Assembly (NCBI GenBank): GCA_037954325.1
Contig: JBBMNZ010000026.1
Coordinates: forward strand, 3,296,501-3,360,500
DNA: 64,000 nt
DNA from: Fistularia commersonii
Taxonomy: Eukaryota; Chordata; Actinopteri; Syngnathiformes; Fistulariidae
Direction of reading: 5' to 3'
This document shows positions 46,385-57,440 of this stretch, piece by piece. The notes under the pieces are model-generated. The model had not been told where the DNA came from. It was given only the letters and a program-made list of their open reading frames with translations, and ran no database searches. Numbering within the stretch: position 1 is the first letter of the stretch; every line of letters begins with the position of its first letter. The position numbers and the translations under genes were made by a program.

Positions 46385-46970
46385 TTTATTAAGCTCCGTC
46401 TTTTGTCACGGCAACGTAACACTTATAGTATCAATAAATAGGAATAGAAATATAAATAGAGAGACAATTAGAAGACAATTAGAAAAAAGCAAAGGATTTG
46501 CACAAGTAAACAGCAGAAAGAACAACAACAACATCAGGGATAAGAACGGACAACAAAAGGGGGGAAAATGGCAACCAAAACAACATAAACAGAGTGACAA
46601 TAGCAATGACAAAATATTCAATACACAAAAATAAGCATCATGTGAATGGGCTGAAACCATTCTATACAGTGATTTATTCTGCTTTATGTTTATAATTTGA
46701 TGCTGCTCCTCCATGTGCCGCCCAATTGCCCCAAACAACAAAAACATGTAGGATAAAAATGGACAGAATAGGAAATAAAAAAAGACAGCAAGGATTAAAA
46801 TACACAACCAAAACGACAACGACAAGGATAGGAACATTAACAGTGTGACAATAGTAATGACAAAAATATACATAAATAAGCGGGATGCGAATGGGCAGAG
46901 CGGTACCAACAATTTGCCAATATTGCACAATTTTGTAAAGTTATTTATTTTCATATATATATTTGTCTCT
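46385..46970 (-). repeat. retroposon-like 3' tail repeat
   Basis: TTTGTCACGGCAACGTAACA, CTTATAGTATCAATAAATAG and GAAATATAAATAGAGAGACA, followed by A-rich CAACAAAAG-type sequence, are the reverse complement of 50900-51345. The 182-codon minus frame is a pyrimidine-rich artefact of the same repeat. Confidence 0.65.
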
Positions 46971-47182
46971 CCGTCTTTGTAAGCTGAAAGACGAATACTT
47001 GAGATCCAAACTTTTCTTTTTGGTTTAGGTTAGTTACTGTCGTCAAAATACTGTATCCCTGGGCTTTTAACTCAGTTATGCATATTTTGCTTTTGACAGG
47101 GATTCAGTAAGTACTTGTGTCTGCATCATTTTCCTTTTAAAATTAGTCTCTCCAGTCGGGAACATCGACATCATCTCCGATC

Positions 47183-47750
47183 TTTAAATGCTCAGCATGC
47201 TCATACTACGCCGTAAAACATGCACCATCCTCACAGTAGACCTTGAAATGACATATGTGCGAAAACTACATCAACCATTTTATCAAAATACACATCATAT
47301 TTCCCAGACTATTGAGCGCACCTGAATATAAGCCGCACCGGCTAAAAAAATACAAATAGATATATGTGTACATATATACAGGTAGGTCACACTTGTCTAT
47401 AAGCCGCAGGTGTCCTCAATAATTACATAGAATTTTTTCGGTAACATCCACAAATACGTACCGGAAATTCTTTTTTCCGGAACAGTGGCTGATGAAAAAG
47501 ATTAATAATAAATAACACAAGGAAAAGTCCATCAATTTTCTATCCCCGTTTCGTCTTATCTCGTTCTTCCTCCTGCGCCAAAACTGTTAGTTGCTTTTTC
47601 GGTGTTGGAATTGAACGGCCTCAGATCGGCCCCTTTCGAGGCTTAGAAACTTGTTCGCCTAAAAAAAATCTATAAATCAGTCGCATTGTTGTTCAAGCCA
47701 CAGCGTTCAAAGCGTGTGAGAAAAATAGCTGCTGAAAATTATGGTATTAA
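47183..47750 (+). mobile_element. 'ATAAGCCGC' element, second long copy
   Basis: TACTACGCCGTAAAACATGC, TCACAGTAGACCTTGAAATG and CATCAACCATTTTATCAAAA precede TTTCCCAGACTATTGAGCGC and AAGCCGCACCGGC, exactly as at 32835-32990. The right part (GTTGGAATTGAACGGCCTCA, GTTCAAAGCGTGTGAGAAAA) matches 17740-17950. The family therefore extends beyond the MITE, or this is a local duplication. Confidence 0.72.
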
Positions 47751-47792
47751 AGACATTTTCCCTTTTGAAAATGCAATCCTGTTCCTCACTAC

Positions 47793-47990
47793 ATATGTTC
47801 TTCTAAATAACACAAGGAAAAGTCCATGCATCCATTTTCTATCCCCGCACTGAAGCCATAGAATTGCACGAAAACGTCATTGGTCCGATGTGACGCCGCC
47901 GAATATTTTGGCGACAGGAAGCTCGTCGCGTCATTGTTCAAAGCGTGCGAAAAAAATAGCGGATTAAGGCCCGGAAATTATAGTACCTCA
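47793..47990 (+). mobile_element. 'ATAAGCCGC' family, right-half fragment
   Basis: AATAACACAAGGAAAAGTCC, CATTGGTCCGATGTGACGCC, CATTGTTCAAAGCGTGCGAA and GGCCCGGAAATTATAGTA repeat the right half of the preceding copy, giving a partial tandem arrangement. Confidence 0.65.
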
Positions 47991-48065
47991 CAAGCTGCAC
48001 GATTTTATCCTCCAAATCAAATAACGCTTCCCTTGGGAGTTAATGGGTACATCCAAATTTAGTTT

Positions 48066-48556
48066 TTTTTAGTGCGTTCTACTGACTGAACAGTTATTAT
48101 AAAGTGTGGCAGCGCGGCATGGGGAACAAGAGCGGCGTCCAGGTGAACGTTTGACCCCGGCGGTGCAACGTGCGGCGCACCTGTCGGCCGAGAACGCGCG
48201 TCAAGTGGCGTAAATCTGGCGAGATGACCAGTTTAGCACATCCTGGGTGAGTTTAACTAACGGTGTACTGTCAGCATATTGATCATCCAGCGCTTTTAAC
48301 AGGTACTGACACATAAAGGCGCTCGGCGGCGGTAACTACACTACCAGACTTAATTAGCCGATGACAGGAATTAATCTGGGTTGAAGAGGCCGCAGCTGCA
48401 GGGCTCCATCAAAAGCTTTTTGATATGCTGATATCTTCCTCATTCAACAAAATGTCTGGAAAATTTTTGCCGGTGCCCGGCCCATGTCAGCCATTCAGGT
48501 ATTTCATTTTTCATGATTTATAAATATTTAATTTCCATTGAGCGCTTCTTAGCGGT
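48066..48556. promoter_or_regulatory. complex unique block, candidate regulatory element
   Basis: The sequence is complex, not repetitive, and holds a cluster of AT-core motifs (CTTAATTAGCC at about 48349, GGAATTAATC at 48368) together with GCAGCTGCAG (an E-box at about 48394), GCATATTGATCATC and TTTTTGATATGCTGATAT. Such clusters are typical of vertebrate developmental enhancers, but I cannot test conservation. No coding potential. Confidence 0.3.
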
Positions 48557-48820
48557 TTGCTCTCAGAAACTAGTAGTAATCTGAGGGGAAACATCGGACG
48601 GAACAACCGCAGGGGAGCTCAGTTTTACAACACGTCGGGTAAAATGTGTGGGTTCACTGGAGACCCCGAATTTCTCGGATTTGGGGAATGGGAGGGTGAA
48701 CGTCTTTGGATGACGTGTGTGAGAGAATGCACGTTATCTGTATCTTTAGGATATGTGAAAGAGAGTGAATGGTTATGCCTCTATGTGGTTTGGCTGCAGG
48801 ATAAATGAATGAATAAATGG
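48557..48820 (+). repeat. diverged fish dispersed repeat fragment
   Basis: TGTGTGGGTTCACTGGAGAC, CCCGAATTTCTCGG, GAGAGTGAATGGTTATGCCT and CTGCAGGATAAATGAATGAA resemble the 3' half of the 41000 copy. Confidence 0.5.
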
Positions 48821-48899
48821 ATATAAATATACATTTGTTGGGACCGAGTGCAAAGGTTAGATAAAGTGAGACGTACTTGATCGACTCCAGAAATTATCG

Positions 48900-49178
48900 A
48901 GCAGCAGCAGCAGCAGCAAAACATACAAAGAACAGACAGTGACAGGCTCAAAATAAAATACTATTAAACTTAATTAAATATATTAAAATAAATATCAAAA
49001 ATAATAGATATTTAATAAATAAATAAAATATAATGAAAATAAATAAATTCTTAAAGTATAAAAAATATGACAGTACGTCAAATGTCTTTATCTTATTTGA
49101 AAAGGCATTAGGTAAAAGTACAAAATTTAGGATCGTATGTAGCATGTTTAATATTTCAGTGGCTGATTTGTTTTAGAG
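48900..49178. other. (CAG)6 and AT-rich DNA
   Basis: GCAGCAGCAGCAGCAGCA at about 48902, then an AT-rich stretch. No gene. Confidence 0.5.
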
Positions 49179-49680
49179 CAGGGGTCGGGAACCTTTTTGA
49201 CCGGGAGAGCTGTAAAAGCCAAATATTGCTTAATATATTCCATCGAGAGCCATATAGTATCTTTAACGTATAATAAATTAAATATGTCTTATTTTCAATG
49301 CGACCTCTGGTGCTGCATGGATTTGTTCGACGCGCAGCTTTATATTTGACCGTTTCATCGATGCAATGATAACATGCCGCAGATCTAAATGCAAATTTCT
49401 CCGTCCACGTAGCCTGGAATGCGCGGAAATCATCATATTTTTTTCTTTTCGCCATCTTTTCCTTGACGCGGATAAACTACTTGGGTATCTGACAAAATTA
49501 ATTTCTTCACCTTTAAGTGATCCGGACGTGCTCGGAAGCCAGTGGTTACTGAATGGTTAGCTTCGAAACTAATTTCTGTTTACTTTAAAATTACACAGTA
49601 TTATGAAGAAATATCAACTCAAAATTGTCTGGTAGCCATATGCCGTCACCGGGAAAGCCATATATGGCTCGTGAGCCGCA
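49179..49680 (+). mobile_element. hAT-like MITE, truncated at right
   Basis: The left end CAGGGGTCGGGAACCTTTTT then GACCGGGAGAGCTG, and towards the right AAGCCATATATGGCTCGTGA then GCCGCAG, which would normally continue to an inverted end. It is cut off where the next MITE begins. Confidence 0.7.
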
Positions 49681-50118
49681 GGGTGGGCAAACTTTTTAGC
49701 TCAGGGGCCGCATTGACTTTTAAAAATTTGACAGACGGGCCGGGTCGCCACAAGATACGATACATATATAAAAAACGCATTTGTTAACATTACATTTCAC
49801 ACTCGTCTGACATTTGCCTTGAAAATAAAACCAGCTCGGTTTTGAAGGCTCTGACGTTTGCTTGCATTTCATGCACAAACCATTTTTCCCCTCGTAGCTT
49901 CACGTCCGGCTCATTCACGTGTGTCAGTATGTCAACAGTAAAGGCTAAATCACAATTCTGGAAAATTCTCAAGTAGCTCCAAAAATGAAATAATCTCCTG
50001 TTTTATTGATCCAATCATTAATGTCAAGTATGAATTCTGTACCATTCTTTGGCGGGCCGGATTAAAAAGGCCAACGGGCCAGATTTGGCCCGCGGGCCGT
50101 AGTTTGCCCAGCCCCGGT
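49679..50118 (+). mobile_element. hAT-like MITE, 'ggccgcattgactttt' family copy 1
   Basis: The ends CAGGGTGGGCAAACTTTTTA and GGCCGTAGTTTGCCCAGCCC are inverted repeats. Landmarks: GGGGCCGCATTGACTTTTAA, ACAGACGGGCCGGGTCGCCA, AAATTTGACAG and CAGATTTGGCCCGCGG. A second copy, split by an insertion, is at 58868-59890. Confidence 0.82.
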
Positions 50119-50809
50119 GTGGAGGAATCAAACCAAAGCAGGGTGTTCACTCGGTCCGCCACGCCAAGTCAACCTCGGCACGTCCATCTCTTTGTCTAAT
50201 GCTTCCCCCGCTTTCGCTCTCATCCAGTTCTCTACGTTTCACCCTCAGCTGTGTTTTATGTCTGCTAATTCCAGCTCCAGAATGCTGATGTGATTGCTCA
50301 GGGTGAAATCGGTTACTGATTAGGGGCCGGCGCCGACACACGCAGCTGCGCTAAAGCCTCGGCAAAACTCGCCAGAGGAGGAAGGCAGTTAAGACGATAA
50401 GACATGATGCGAGGGGACGTTTGTAATACCCATGAATGTCTTTGTAATAAACTGGGGAAAGCTTGTATATCTGGTACGGCGAAACTGAAGTATGAGATTT
50501 ACTGCATCTATCATCGGCGCAGAGTTGAAGGCTTCTCTAATCACTCAGAGGAAGAAAAAAAAATCATGACTCAGAGTGATGGTTGGACGTGACCCAAAAC
50601 TAGATCAATTAATCATATTTTGCCTCGGTAAATCATTTTTTCCCCGTGTGTGTGGGAAGGCTGGGTTCGTTAAAGAAGGTGAAAAATAGACTTTACTATA
50701 TCTGTCAGTCAAAACCCCTTGTTTGCATCAAAGCTGAATCATGCAACATTTGGGCCGCTGGTAATGAAGTTGGTTGTTAAAAAAAAAAGGAATATTTTTA
50801 TAAAACGTA
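50119..50809. other. intronic unique DNA
   Basis: Not recognised as gene or repeat. Confidence 0.4.
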
Positions 50810-51385
50810 GACTTTTCCTTTGGACTTTTCCCTTCAGGGGTCGCCACAGCCGATCAACATCTAACCCTATTCTCTATATCCTCCTTTTCTCTTCTCTTTG
50901 GTTGTTTATTTTGTTTATTTTGTTGTTTATCAGCCCCTTGCATCCTGCTTATTTTTGTCTATTTTGTCATTACTATTGTCTGTTTATGTTCCTATCCTTG
51001 TTGTTGTCGTTTTGGTTGTATATTTTCTATTTTCACCCTTGCTGTCTTTTTTTCCTCATTCTGAATATCAAAATAAAATGCAATAAATTACTGTACAGAA
51101 AGGACTCTGCCCATTCACATGATGCTTATTTTTGTTTTTAATTTTATTTTTGTTATTGCTGTTGTCACTTTGTTTATGTTGTTCTTTCGGTTCTTTTTTC
51201 ACCCTTACTGTCTTTTTTTTCCCCCCATTCTGTTGTCCCTTCTTTTCCTCGTTGTTTTGTGGATGTCTTTTGCTATTTTCTAAAATGTCTCTATTTATGT
51301 TTATATTCATATATATTGATACTATAACTGTAACGCTGCCGTGACAAAAGAATTTCCCCAATGGGGATCAATAAAGTTTATCTTA
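50810..51385. repeat. RTE 3' fragment joined to retroposon-like 3' tail repeat
   Basis: TTTGGACTTTTCCCTTCAGG, GGTCGCCACAGCC and CATCTAACCCTATTCTC (50818-50880) are an antisense RTE 3' end. Then comes T-rich sequence from GTTTATTTTGTTGTTTATCA to TAACTGTAACGCTGCCGTGA and ATTTCCCCAATGGGGATCAA..TAAAG, a sense copy of the repeat at 46385-46970. Confidence 0.75.
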
Positions 51386-51854
51386 TTCTATCCTCCTCTA
51401 GACCTCCTGCCTGGCGGCTTGAATTCCAAAATATTTTTCAAAATCATTGTCAACAAAACCTCTCTTTTGTACACGGCAACGTTTACAAGTCCGGTAAGAT
51501 TGTCTCACTCTGTGAATAATAGTAGGCGCCGTTATTCAAGCTGGAGTTGTTGTATCTCCATACCGCCCGTGCAGAAGCGTGAGCATGGCGCTCTGCAATT
51601 TCCCCAGAATATTGGCCCTCAGCTAGCAATCGAGAAATAATGGAAACTCGGGGATGGTCGGCGCCGTTTATTGGAATACGCTGCTTTATTTTTATTTTTT
51701 TCTGTCCGAGCAATGAAAACTCCCAAATGTTTAGCCGCATTTAGGATCCCTCTGGAGGTTACAGAATCAGAATACACTTTATTTATTGTGCGGCACATAG
51801 GGTAGCGGCATCAAATTATAAATGTCAAAATGAAGTATAATAAATGAACGTACA
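51386..51854. other. intronic unique DNA
   Basis: Nothing recognised except a short CAGAATACACTTTATTTATT start at about 51768. Confidence 0.4.
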
Positions 51855-52125
51855 GCCCATTCGCATGATGCTTATATTTGTTGATTTCTTTTATTTTTGT
51901 CATTATTATTGTCACTGTTTATGTTGTCATTTTGGTTGTCTTTTTTTCACCCTTTTGTTGTCCATTCTTATTCTTGTTCTTTCTGCTGTCTATTTGTGAA
52001 TGTCTTTTGCTATTTACTAATTCTCTCTCTATTTATATTTCTATCCATATTTATTGATGCTATAACAATTACACTGTTGTGACAAAAGAATTCCCCCTAT
52101 GTGGATTAATAAAGTTCATCTTTAT
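51855..52125 (+). repeat. retroposon-like 3' tail repeat
   Basis: GCCCATTCGCATGATGCTTA through CTATAACAATTACACTGTTG to GACAAAAGAATTCCCCCTAT and GTGGATTAATAAAGTTCATC is a third sense/antisense relative of 50900-51385, with the same AATAAAG ending. Confidence 0.7.
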
Positions 52126-54134
52126 TTTATATTTCCTGCAAGGTTGTTTTTGGCTGTTTTTAAAATTTGGTGAGTATGGAAGCGAGAGAGAGAGGTCTGA
52201 AGAGTTGGTCAATTATTTTAGAGAACTGTATCACATGGTGTGCGCTTAGACCAGATCTCTTCTTCTAAAACGGAGAGAAAGCTTTTGTGGAAAAAAAAAA
52301 CCCAAAAACTTCCAGACTGAAACAGAGGGGGGGGGGGGGATTCTAAAAGCAGCAAATCCTGGTATCTAGATGTTGAAGATGGTGGATAAGAGGTGGTTAC
52401 ACCTCCGGGGAGTTCCCGACACGCCTTGTATATAAAGGTAGAGCCTGAAATGGAGTAAATATTGATGTAACAAAGTGCAGGGTTTGGTTCCCCAGATGTC
52501 GGCGGCCGAACTGACCTGCTAATTCATCATTTTTGCTGTGATTTCTTTGCAATATATGTCCAATCACGATGAGATTTCTGGTTAATTATACCTTCCAATA
52601 TTCCAACGTTGTCTCACTCCGTTTGATTTTAACTTAACGGTGTATCGAATTAGCGATGAAGAGTTTATTGACTCTCCACAGATTCGACATTCAGCAAATT
52701 CAGCAGCACGCCGGAAAAAAAAAAAAAAACGTAAAATCCCGTAGATAAAGTCCAACCCTGGGATTTTCCGTGTCAACCCGGCGTCGGCGCCGCAACTTTA
52801 ATGAGTTGCGTGTCCAATTAGGATGCAGCTGTCATCCCTTGATCATTTTTCACAGCTGCTTCCAATATCCTGCTCTTTATGAGGGTGCGTTTTCATCTTT
52901 TATGCGCTCGCAGTTGTGTGCCTATGTGTGCACAAATACAGACTGCGCAAATACATCTGTGCCTTTGTGTGCGCGCAAGCATTATGTACACACACATACA
53001 TTTGTATGCACTTTCATCCGCGCGGCTCTTTACGAGTGTGCGTTTTTTACCGCCACCTGCCCCGATGGCCGTGCACCCCCGCCACCTCGGCGTGCACGCG
53101 GCCACGGCGGCCTCCCCTTTGATTGGATTGATTCAGAGCCTCTGCTTGCGCTAATGAAATGCAAAAAATGAACAGCGCGCCGGGCTTTTACGAGGTCCTT
53201 GGACGACAGCGGGTTTCTGTGGAGGCGTAGAGGGCACAGGACCCCGAGAGACAAATGGCAGATTGGAGAACATCATAACAAGTGTGTGTGTGTGTGTGTG
53301 TGTGTGTGAGCTATTTTTGGACGCCAATAAGACAAGCGCGTTCTGATTACTCCATTTCGTCATGCGGTGCTACGGTTGACTTCTCCACCCCGGCAAGCTG
53401 CGACGCCCGCTGCAACGGCCGCGACATCGGGTATTTCAAGCCACCAAGTCGGGCACGAATAGGAACAGCGGAATCGGAGGAGGCTACAGACGAAAGAGGG
53501 AAGCGTAAAATACCCGGGGGGAATGCGTATTTTAACCAATAGCCACACTTCGAGTGTGTCTCAGCAGATACCTCGGAAGCTGGCGTACAGTTTTGCAAAC
53601 ACAGATTGCCGCATATTGCAGATACACAATTTCATCTGTGACTGAACAGATGGTTTTGGGAGATTAAATAGTGTTTGGTTTCCCCACTGAGGGAAATGGT
53701 TGATGGATGAAGAGATTCAGCGTGGATGTCGTGCTTTTTTTCGGGGTTTTCTTGCATCTCTAAAAATGTTGTTTCCTTTCACTTTCAACCATGAAACTGT
53801 TCCCTTCCCGACCGTCCCCGAATTCGGACGACTTCTTCTCGTCCCCGTAGTGACAAAGGCTTCTGTCGAAGCAGTTTTGACTGGATATCACGACGGACAA
53901 CCGTTGACCCAGGAGAGCAGACTTCACCTCCTCTGAAGAGTTCTTCTTTTTTCTTAAACCCTTTGCTGAAGTGTTTTTTCCATATTTCAGATGCATTGGA
54001 GGAGTAGGTTGTTCCGTGAGATGTAATGTCTTCATCACAGATAATTATAGTTTTCTCTTTTAATTACTGGTACGCCTTCAGTTGTAACTTTGACTGTCGC
54101 GTGTTCAAACAGCGAGGATATTAACAGGTTTGGT
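52126..54134. other. intronic unique DNA with simple repeats
   Basis: A G-run (52327-52340) and (GT)n at 53283-53307. Bases 52860-53160 are GC-rich and open in several frames, but no domain or splice-bounded exon is recognised. No gene called. Confidence 0.4.
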
Positions 54135-54345
54135 GTACCGCTTCTCGGGGCTCGGGTGGTTTTAGCGGTCGTCTTGGAACCGAACGTTCCTGATTTTCGA
54201 GTTCCTCCTGGAAGGTTTGAAGTGTTGTTGAGCAAGACGCGGAACCCCGAACTGCAGGTCTCGCTCCGTCTCTGGTTACATTCCTTGAAGAATCACAAAA
54301 AAATGTCCCCGACGGGCAATTGGGGGAAAAGTCACTCCTTCAAGC
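54135..54345 (+). repeat. fish dispersed repeat fragment
   Basis: CTTGGAACCGAACGTTCCTG, TTTGAAGTGTTGTTGAGCAA, GACGCGGAACCCCGAACTGC and TGTCCCCGACGGGCAATTGG match the inverted partner of 4150-4380. Confidence 0.6.
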
Positions 54346-56394
54346 CAGATTGGGGTTTGACGGTTTTTGAACCTTCATTAATAAGCATAAGAACAACTTA
54401 ATTTCTACCGAAGGAAATTGTTGTGCCAGAGTTTCAAGTGAAACATAACAATAATAAATAATAGCAGATGGCATAAATGATGATGGCGTTCTTAAGTTCA
54501 GTTTTCCACGTCGTTTTCCACAGCGGATAAAAAAAACCCAAACATGTACAACAGCTATTTAGAGCTGGGAGACAGAACAGAGTTTGTGCAAAATATTAAC
54601 ACAATACTTTTCAAGCAGTTGCTTTTCAAACCGCCGCATTTGTATCTTTGTCTGTCCTTTATTTTTTTTTATTTTTTATACCAATATAATATGCTTCCAT
54701 AAATGCTTGGATTGGATCGCTCAGCCTGACTTCAAGCTAGCCCCGATCCCGATACGCTCCGATTGACATTAAGTTGCCACCTCGACATCCCTTGTGCGAA
54801 AAAACGGGAAGCATATTTGGGGCACCTCGTATAAAAAATCACGCCGCGCCAGCAGATCTTTCCAGAGCCGTTTCTTCCGTCCTGCCCCGCGGTGTTTGGC
54901 TTTTTCATTCAGAGGTGCACGGAGTAAAAGATCATAAAGGTGTAGCGAAAAGCCTTTTTCCCTCCGCTTTGTTACCAAAGCTTTGCCTTGGGCTTGTTCC
55001 ATATGGCATGTACAAACTAAGTGAAAGCCAAAGTTTCCCGCAGGTGTTTTGAGCCTACCTACACGCAGCGCCTCTATTGCCTTATCGTAATAGTCTTTAT
55101 CCCCGTAAACAGCGGGGGATCTGGATCTGAGATCCGATCACGAGTGGTTTCTTGTAACATACGCCCGAGCATATGGGAGTACCTTTGTCACGCCAAGCGC
55201 GAATTCATAAATGTGGATTCGTCAATTTGTCGGGATCCCCAAGGACGGCTGCTTGATATCAGAATAAATTGCATGATGTGAAAAATGATTGAAACTGTAT
55301 AGTCTCCTTTTTGGTTCACGCTTTTTATTATCTTTGCTGCAACTGTGTTTCTTTGCTGCATAATATTTGGACTGCAAGCCACTTTGCAAACTAATGACAA
55401 GGAAGTACTAGATTACCGTGGGTAAATGGTCCTTGTAATGAAACCGGCAGGTTGTTTCAATCTTGAAGAACCATATTGGATCTCAAAATGTTCTTTTCTT
55501 TGACTTTGTGCTTCGCTCTGTGCCGGAACGGGACATTCGCTGATAGGGAAGGCAGTCGGAAGGCATTATTGCTCCGGGGAAGGCGAGGTTTTACGTGCCG
55601 TTACCTTTTTGTCGTCTTGTCATCCGGATACCAGGAGCCCGTGGGAGTCCAAATCTCCTCGGGGGCATTGCATAAAGATGGAACTTCATGCGAACAGTTT
55701 ACATAAACTACATCATAAATCCTAGAGGGAAAGGGACTGAGTTTATATGAAAATTACCCATCGCTTTTCTATTCCTATCCCATCCAATACGTCCATCGAG
55801 AAATGATAAGAATCATCTCGGGTGCCTCGTTTGGTCATGATGCACGGCTTACATTTGCGAGTCGGGTCATAAAAACCCGCGATTTAATACAGATGGCTGG
55901 CAGGTGGTGAAATGAGGTATGCTTGATTAGGAAAATATTTACGTCCTCTGAAATGTGAGGAGCACAGATTTGGGATTCTGACAGCTCCTCTTTGGCGTGA
56001 ATAACACTTCCATTATGCTGTGCTGAGAATATAATCCCGCGGTACCCGGAAAGCCGGTGTTATCGATAGAAAGCTCAACATAACCAATATAAATAATACA
56101 ACGCCACTTCGTGTCCTTATGAATTATTGTTGGAAATGGAGTTTTAGACAACGGTCAGAATATGTTTACCTCCCATCGAGAGATGGCGAGATAGAGTGTG
56201 CAACCTACCTCGATGTTCAGCGATGTGTACATTTTGTCATATCATTTATTCAGTCGCGATCCGTACCGCTCGTCTTCCAGGCCGGAGCCTCTTCCCGCCG
56301 TCATCCGGCGATCACGGGTCCGCATGTAGAAGCGTGCAAACATCCAACCTCTCGTTTTTCGTGCGGATTTGTTTTCGTGGACGAGAGGAACCCG
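54346..56394. other. intronic unique DNA
   Basis: No repeat or exon recognised. The moderately conserved-looking parts 55090-55290 and 55800-56060 have ordinary complexity; cross-species alignment is needed. Confidence 0.4.
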
Positions 56395-56795
56395 GGGTGG
56401 AACGGTGAGGCTACAGGGAGCGGAGATCAAGAAGTTGGACGATTTCAAGTATTTAGGAACAGTCCCGAGGCACGGAGAGTGTGGAAAAGAGGTGAAAAAA
56501 ATCGGGTTCAAGCAAAGTGTCAGGGATACGAAGAGATAGAAGGCTATCGGCCAGAAAGAAAGAAAAGGTGGAAAAGACAGCGGTGAGACCAGCCATGCTG
56601 TATGGACTAGAAACTGACAATGACCAAAAGACAGGCGGCAAAGCTGGAGGTTGCAGAGATGAAGATGTTGAGGTTCTCTTTGGATCAGGATCAGGGATGA
56701 GTCCATCAGAGAAGCCAGACTGAGATGGTTGGATCATGTACAGAGGAGGGAGAGTGAATATATTGGTAGACGGACGCAGGAATTGGAGCTCTAGA
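56395..56795 (+). pseudogene. RTE-type LINE C-terminal fragment
   Basis: Plus frames in succession read VRLQGAEIKKLDDFKYLGT, then GECGKEV, then a frame with REARLRWLDHVQRRESEYIG and RRTQELEL before a stop. This is the region downstream of the RT core in fish RTE-type LINEs (the YLGS...GLETV...LRWFGHVQRR order). Frameshifts and stops interrupt it. It ends where a hAT-like repeat begins. Confidence 0.82.
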
Positions 56796-56796
56796 G

Positions 56797-57060
56797 CAGG
56801 GTCGGCAATTATTTTTGCTGGTGGGCCACATTTCTTATGTAGATTTTATACGCGGGCCAACTAGGTATCATGTAAATTGAACAAAATGAAAATTGCATTT
56901 CAAATATTTCGATTTTTTGCCATAATATTGCAACTTTAAAATCATGATTGGTCATATAAATATACAGTATATTTTGTATGTAATCATCCATACAAAACTT
57001 TAGAAAATAAAAAAAAAGGAAGTTTCTAAATTCGATATTGAGTGAAAATAGTTATTAAAA
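56797..57060 (+). mobile_element. hAT-like MITE, partial
   Basis: AGCAGGGTCGGCAATTATTT then GGTGGGCCACATTTC and ACGCGGGCCAAC are of the CAGGGGTCGGCAA hAT end type. The rest is AT-rich with no visible right terminus. Confidence 0.55.
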
Positions 57061-57330
57061 TAATCATAAATAAATAATTCCCCTGAAGGGAAAAGCCCCT
57101 TTTCCCTTCACTCTCACCCCAGAGGAGCAAATAGTGAATATATTGGTAGATGGATGCTGGCGTTGGAGGTCTAGAGGAAGACCAAAGAGAAGGTTGATGG
57201 ACGTCGTGAGAGAGGACATGAAGGTAGTTGGTGTGAGAAGAAGGATCCAGACAATAGGGTTAGATGGAGAAAGTTGATTGGCTGTGGCCAAAGACGAAGA
57301 AGAAGACCAAGAGGAGGAGGAAACTGGAGA
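57061..57330 (+). pseudogene. RTE-type LINE 3' end fragment
   Basis: After AATTCCCCTGAAGGGAAAAG, the sequence repeats the RTE end: AGTGAATATATTGGTAGATG, then frames reading KTKEKVDGRRERED and MKVVGVRRRIQTIGLDGES, then GATTGGCTGTGGCC and AAGACGAAGAAGAAGACC. It duplicates 56750-56795, so two RTE ends lie in tandem around the hAT-like insert. Confidence 0.78.
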
Positions 57331-57440
57331 ACACGGCGGAAAGCCATGCAGATATGGAGAAACCAAGGAGACTCCACGTAGGGAGACGCCCTGTGGGAAT
57401 CCAACCGGGGGCCTCATTCTGTCACAATAACATGAAAAAT
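57331..57440. repeat. diverged fish dispersed repeat fragment
   Basis: GGAGAACACGGCGGAAAGCC, GGAGACTCCACGTAG and GGAATCCAACCGGGGGCCTC resemble parts of the 18370 repeat. Confidence 0.45.

Noticed and set aside
46406..46954. 182-codon Phe/Leu/Cys-rich open frame (minus), looks membrane-like
   Set aside because: It is the T-rich body of a retroposon-like repeat that also occurs at 27.6, 51.0 and 52.0 kb with different frames open.
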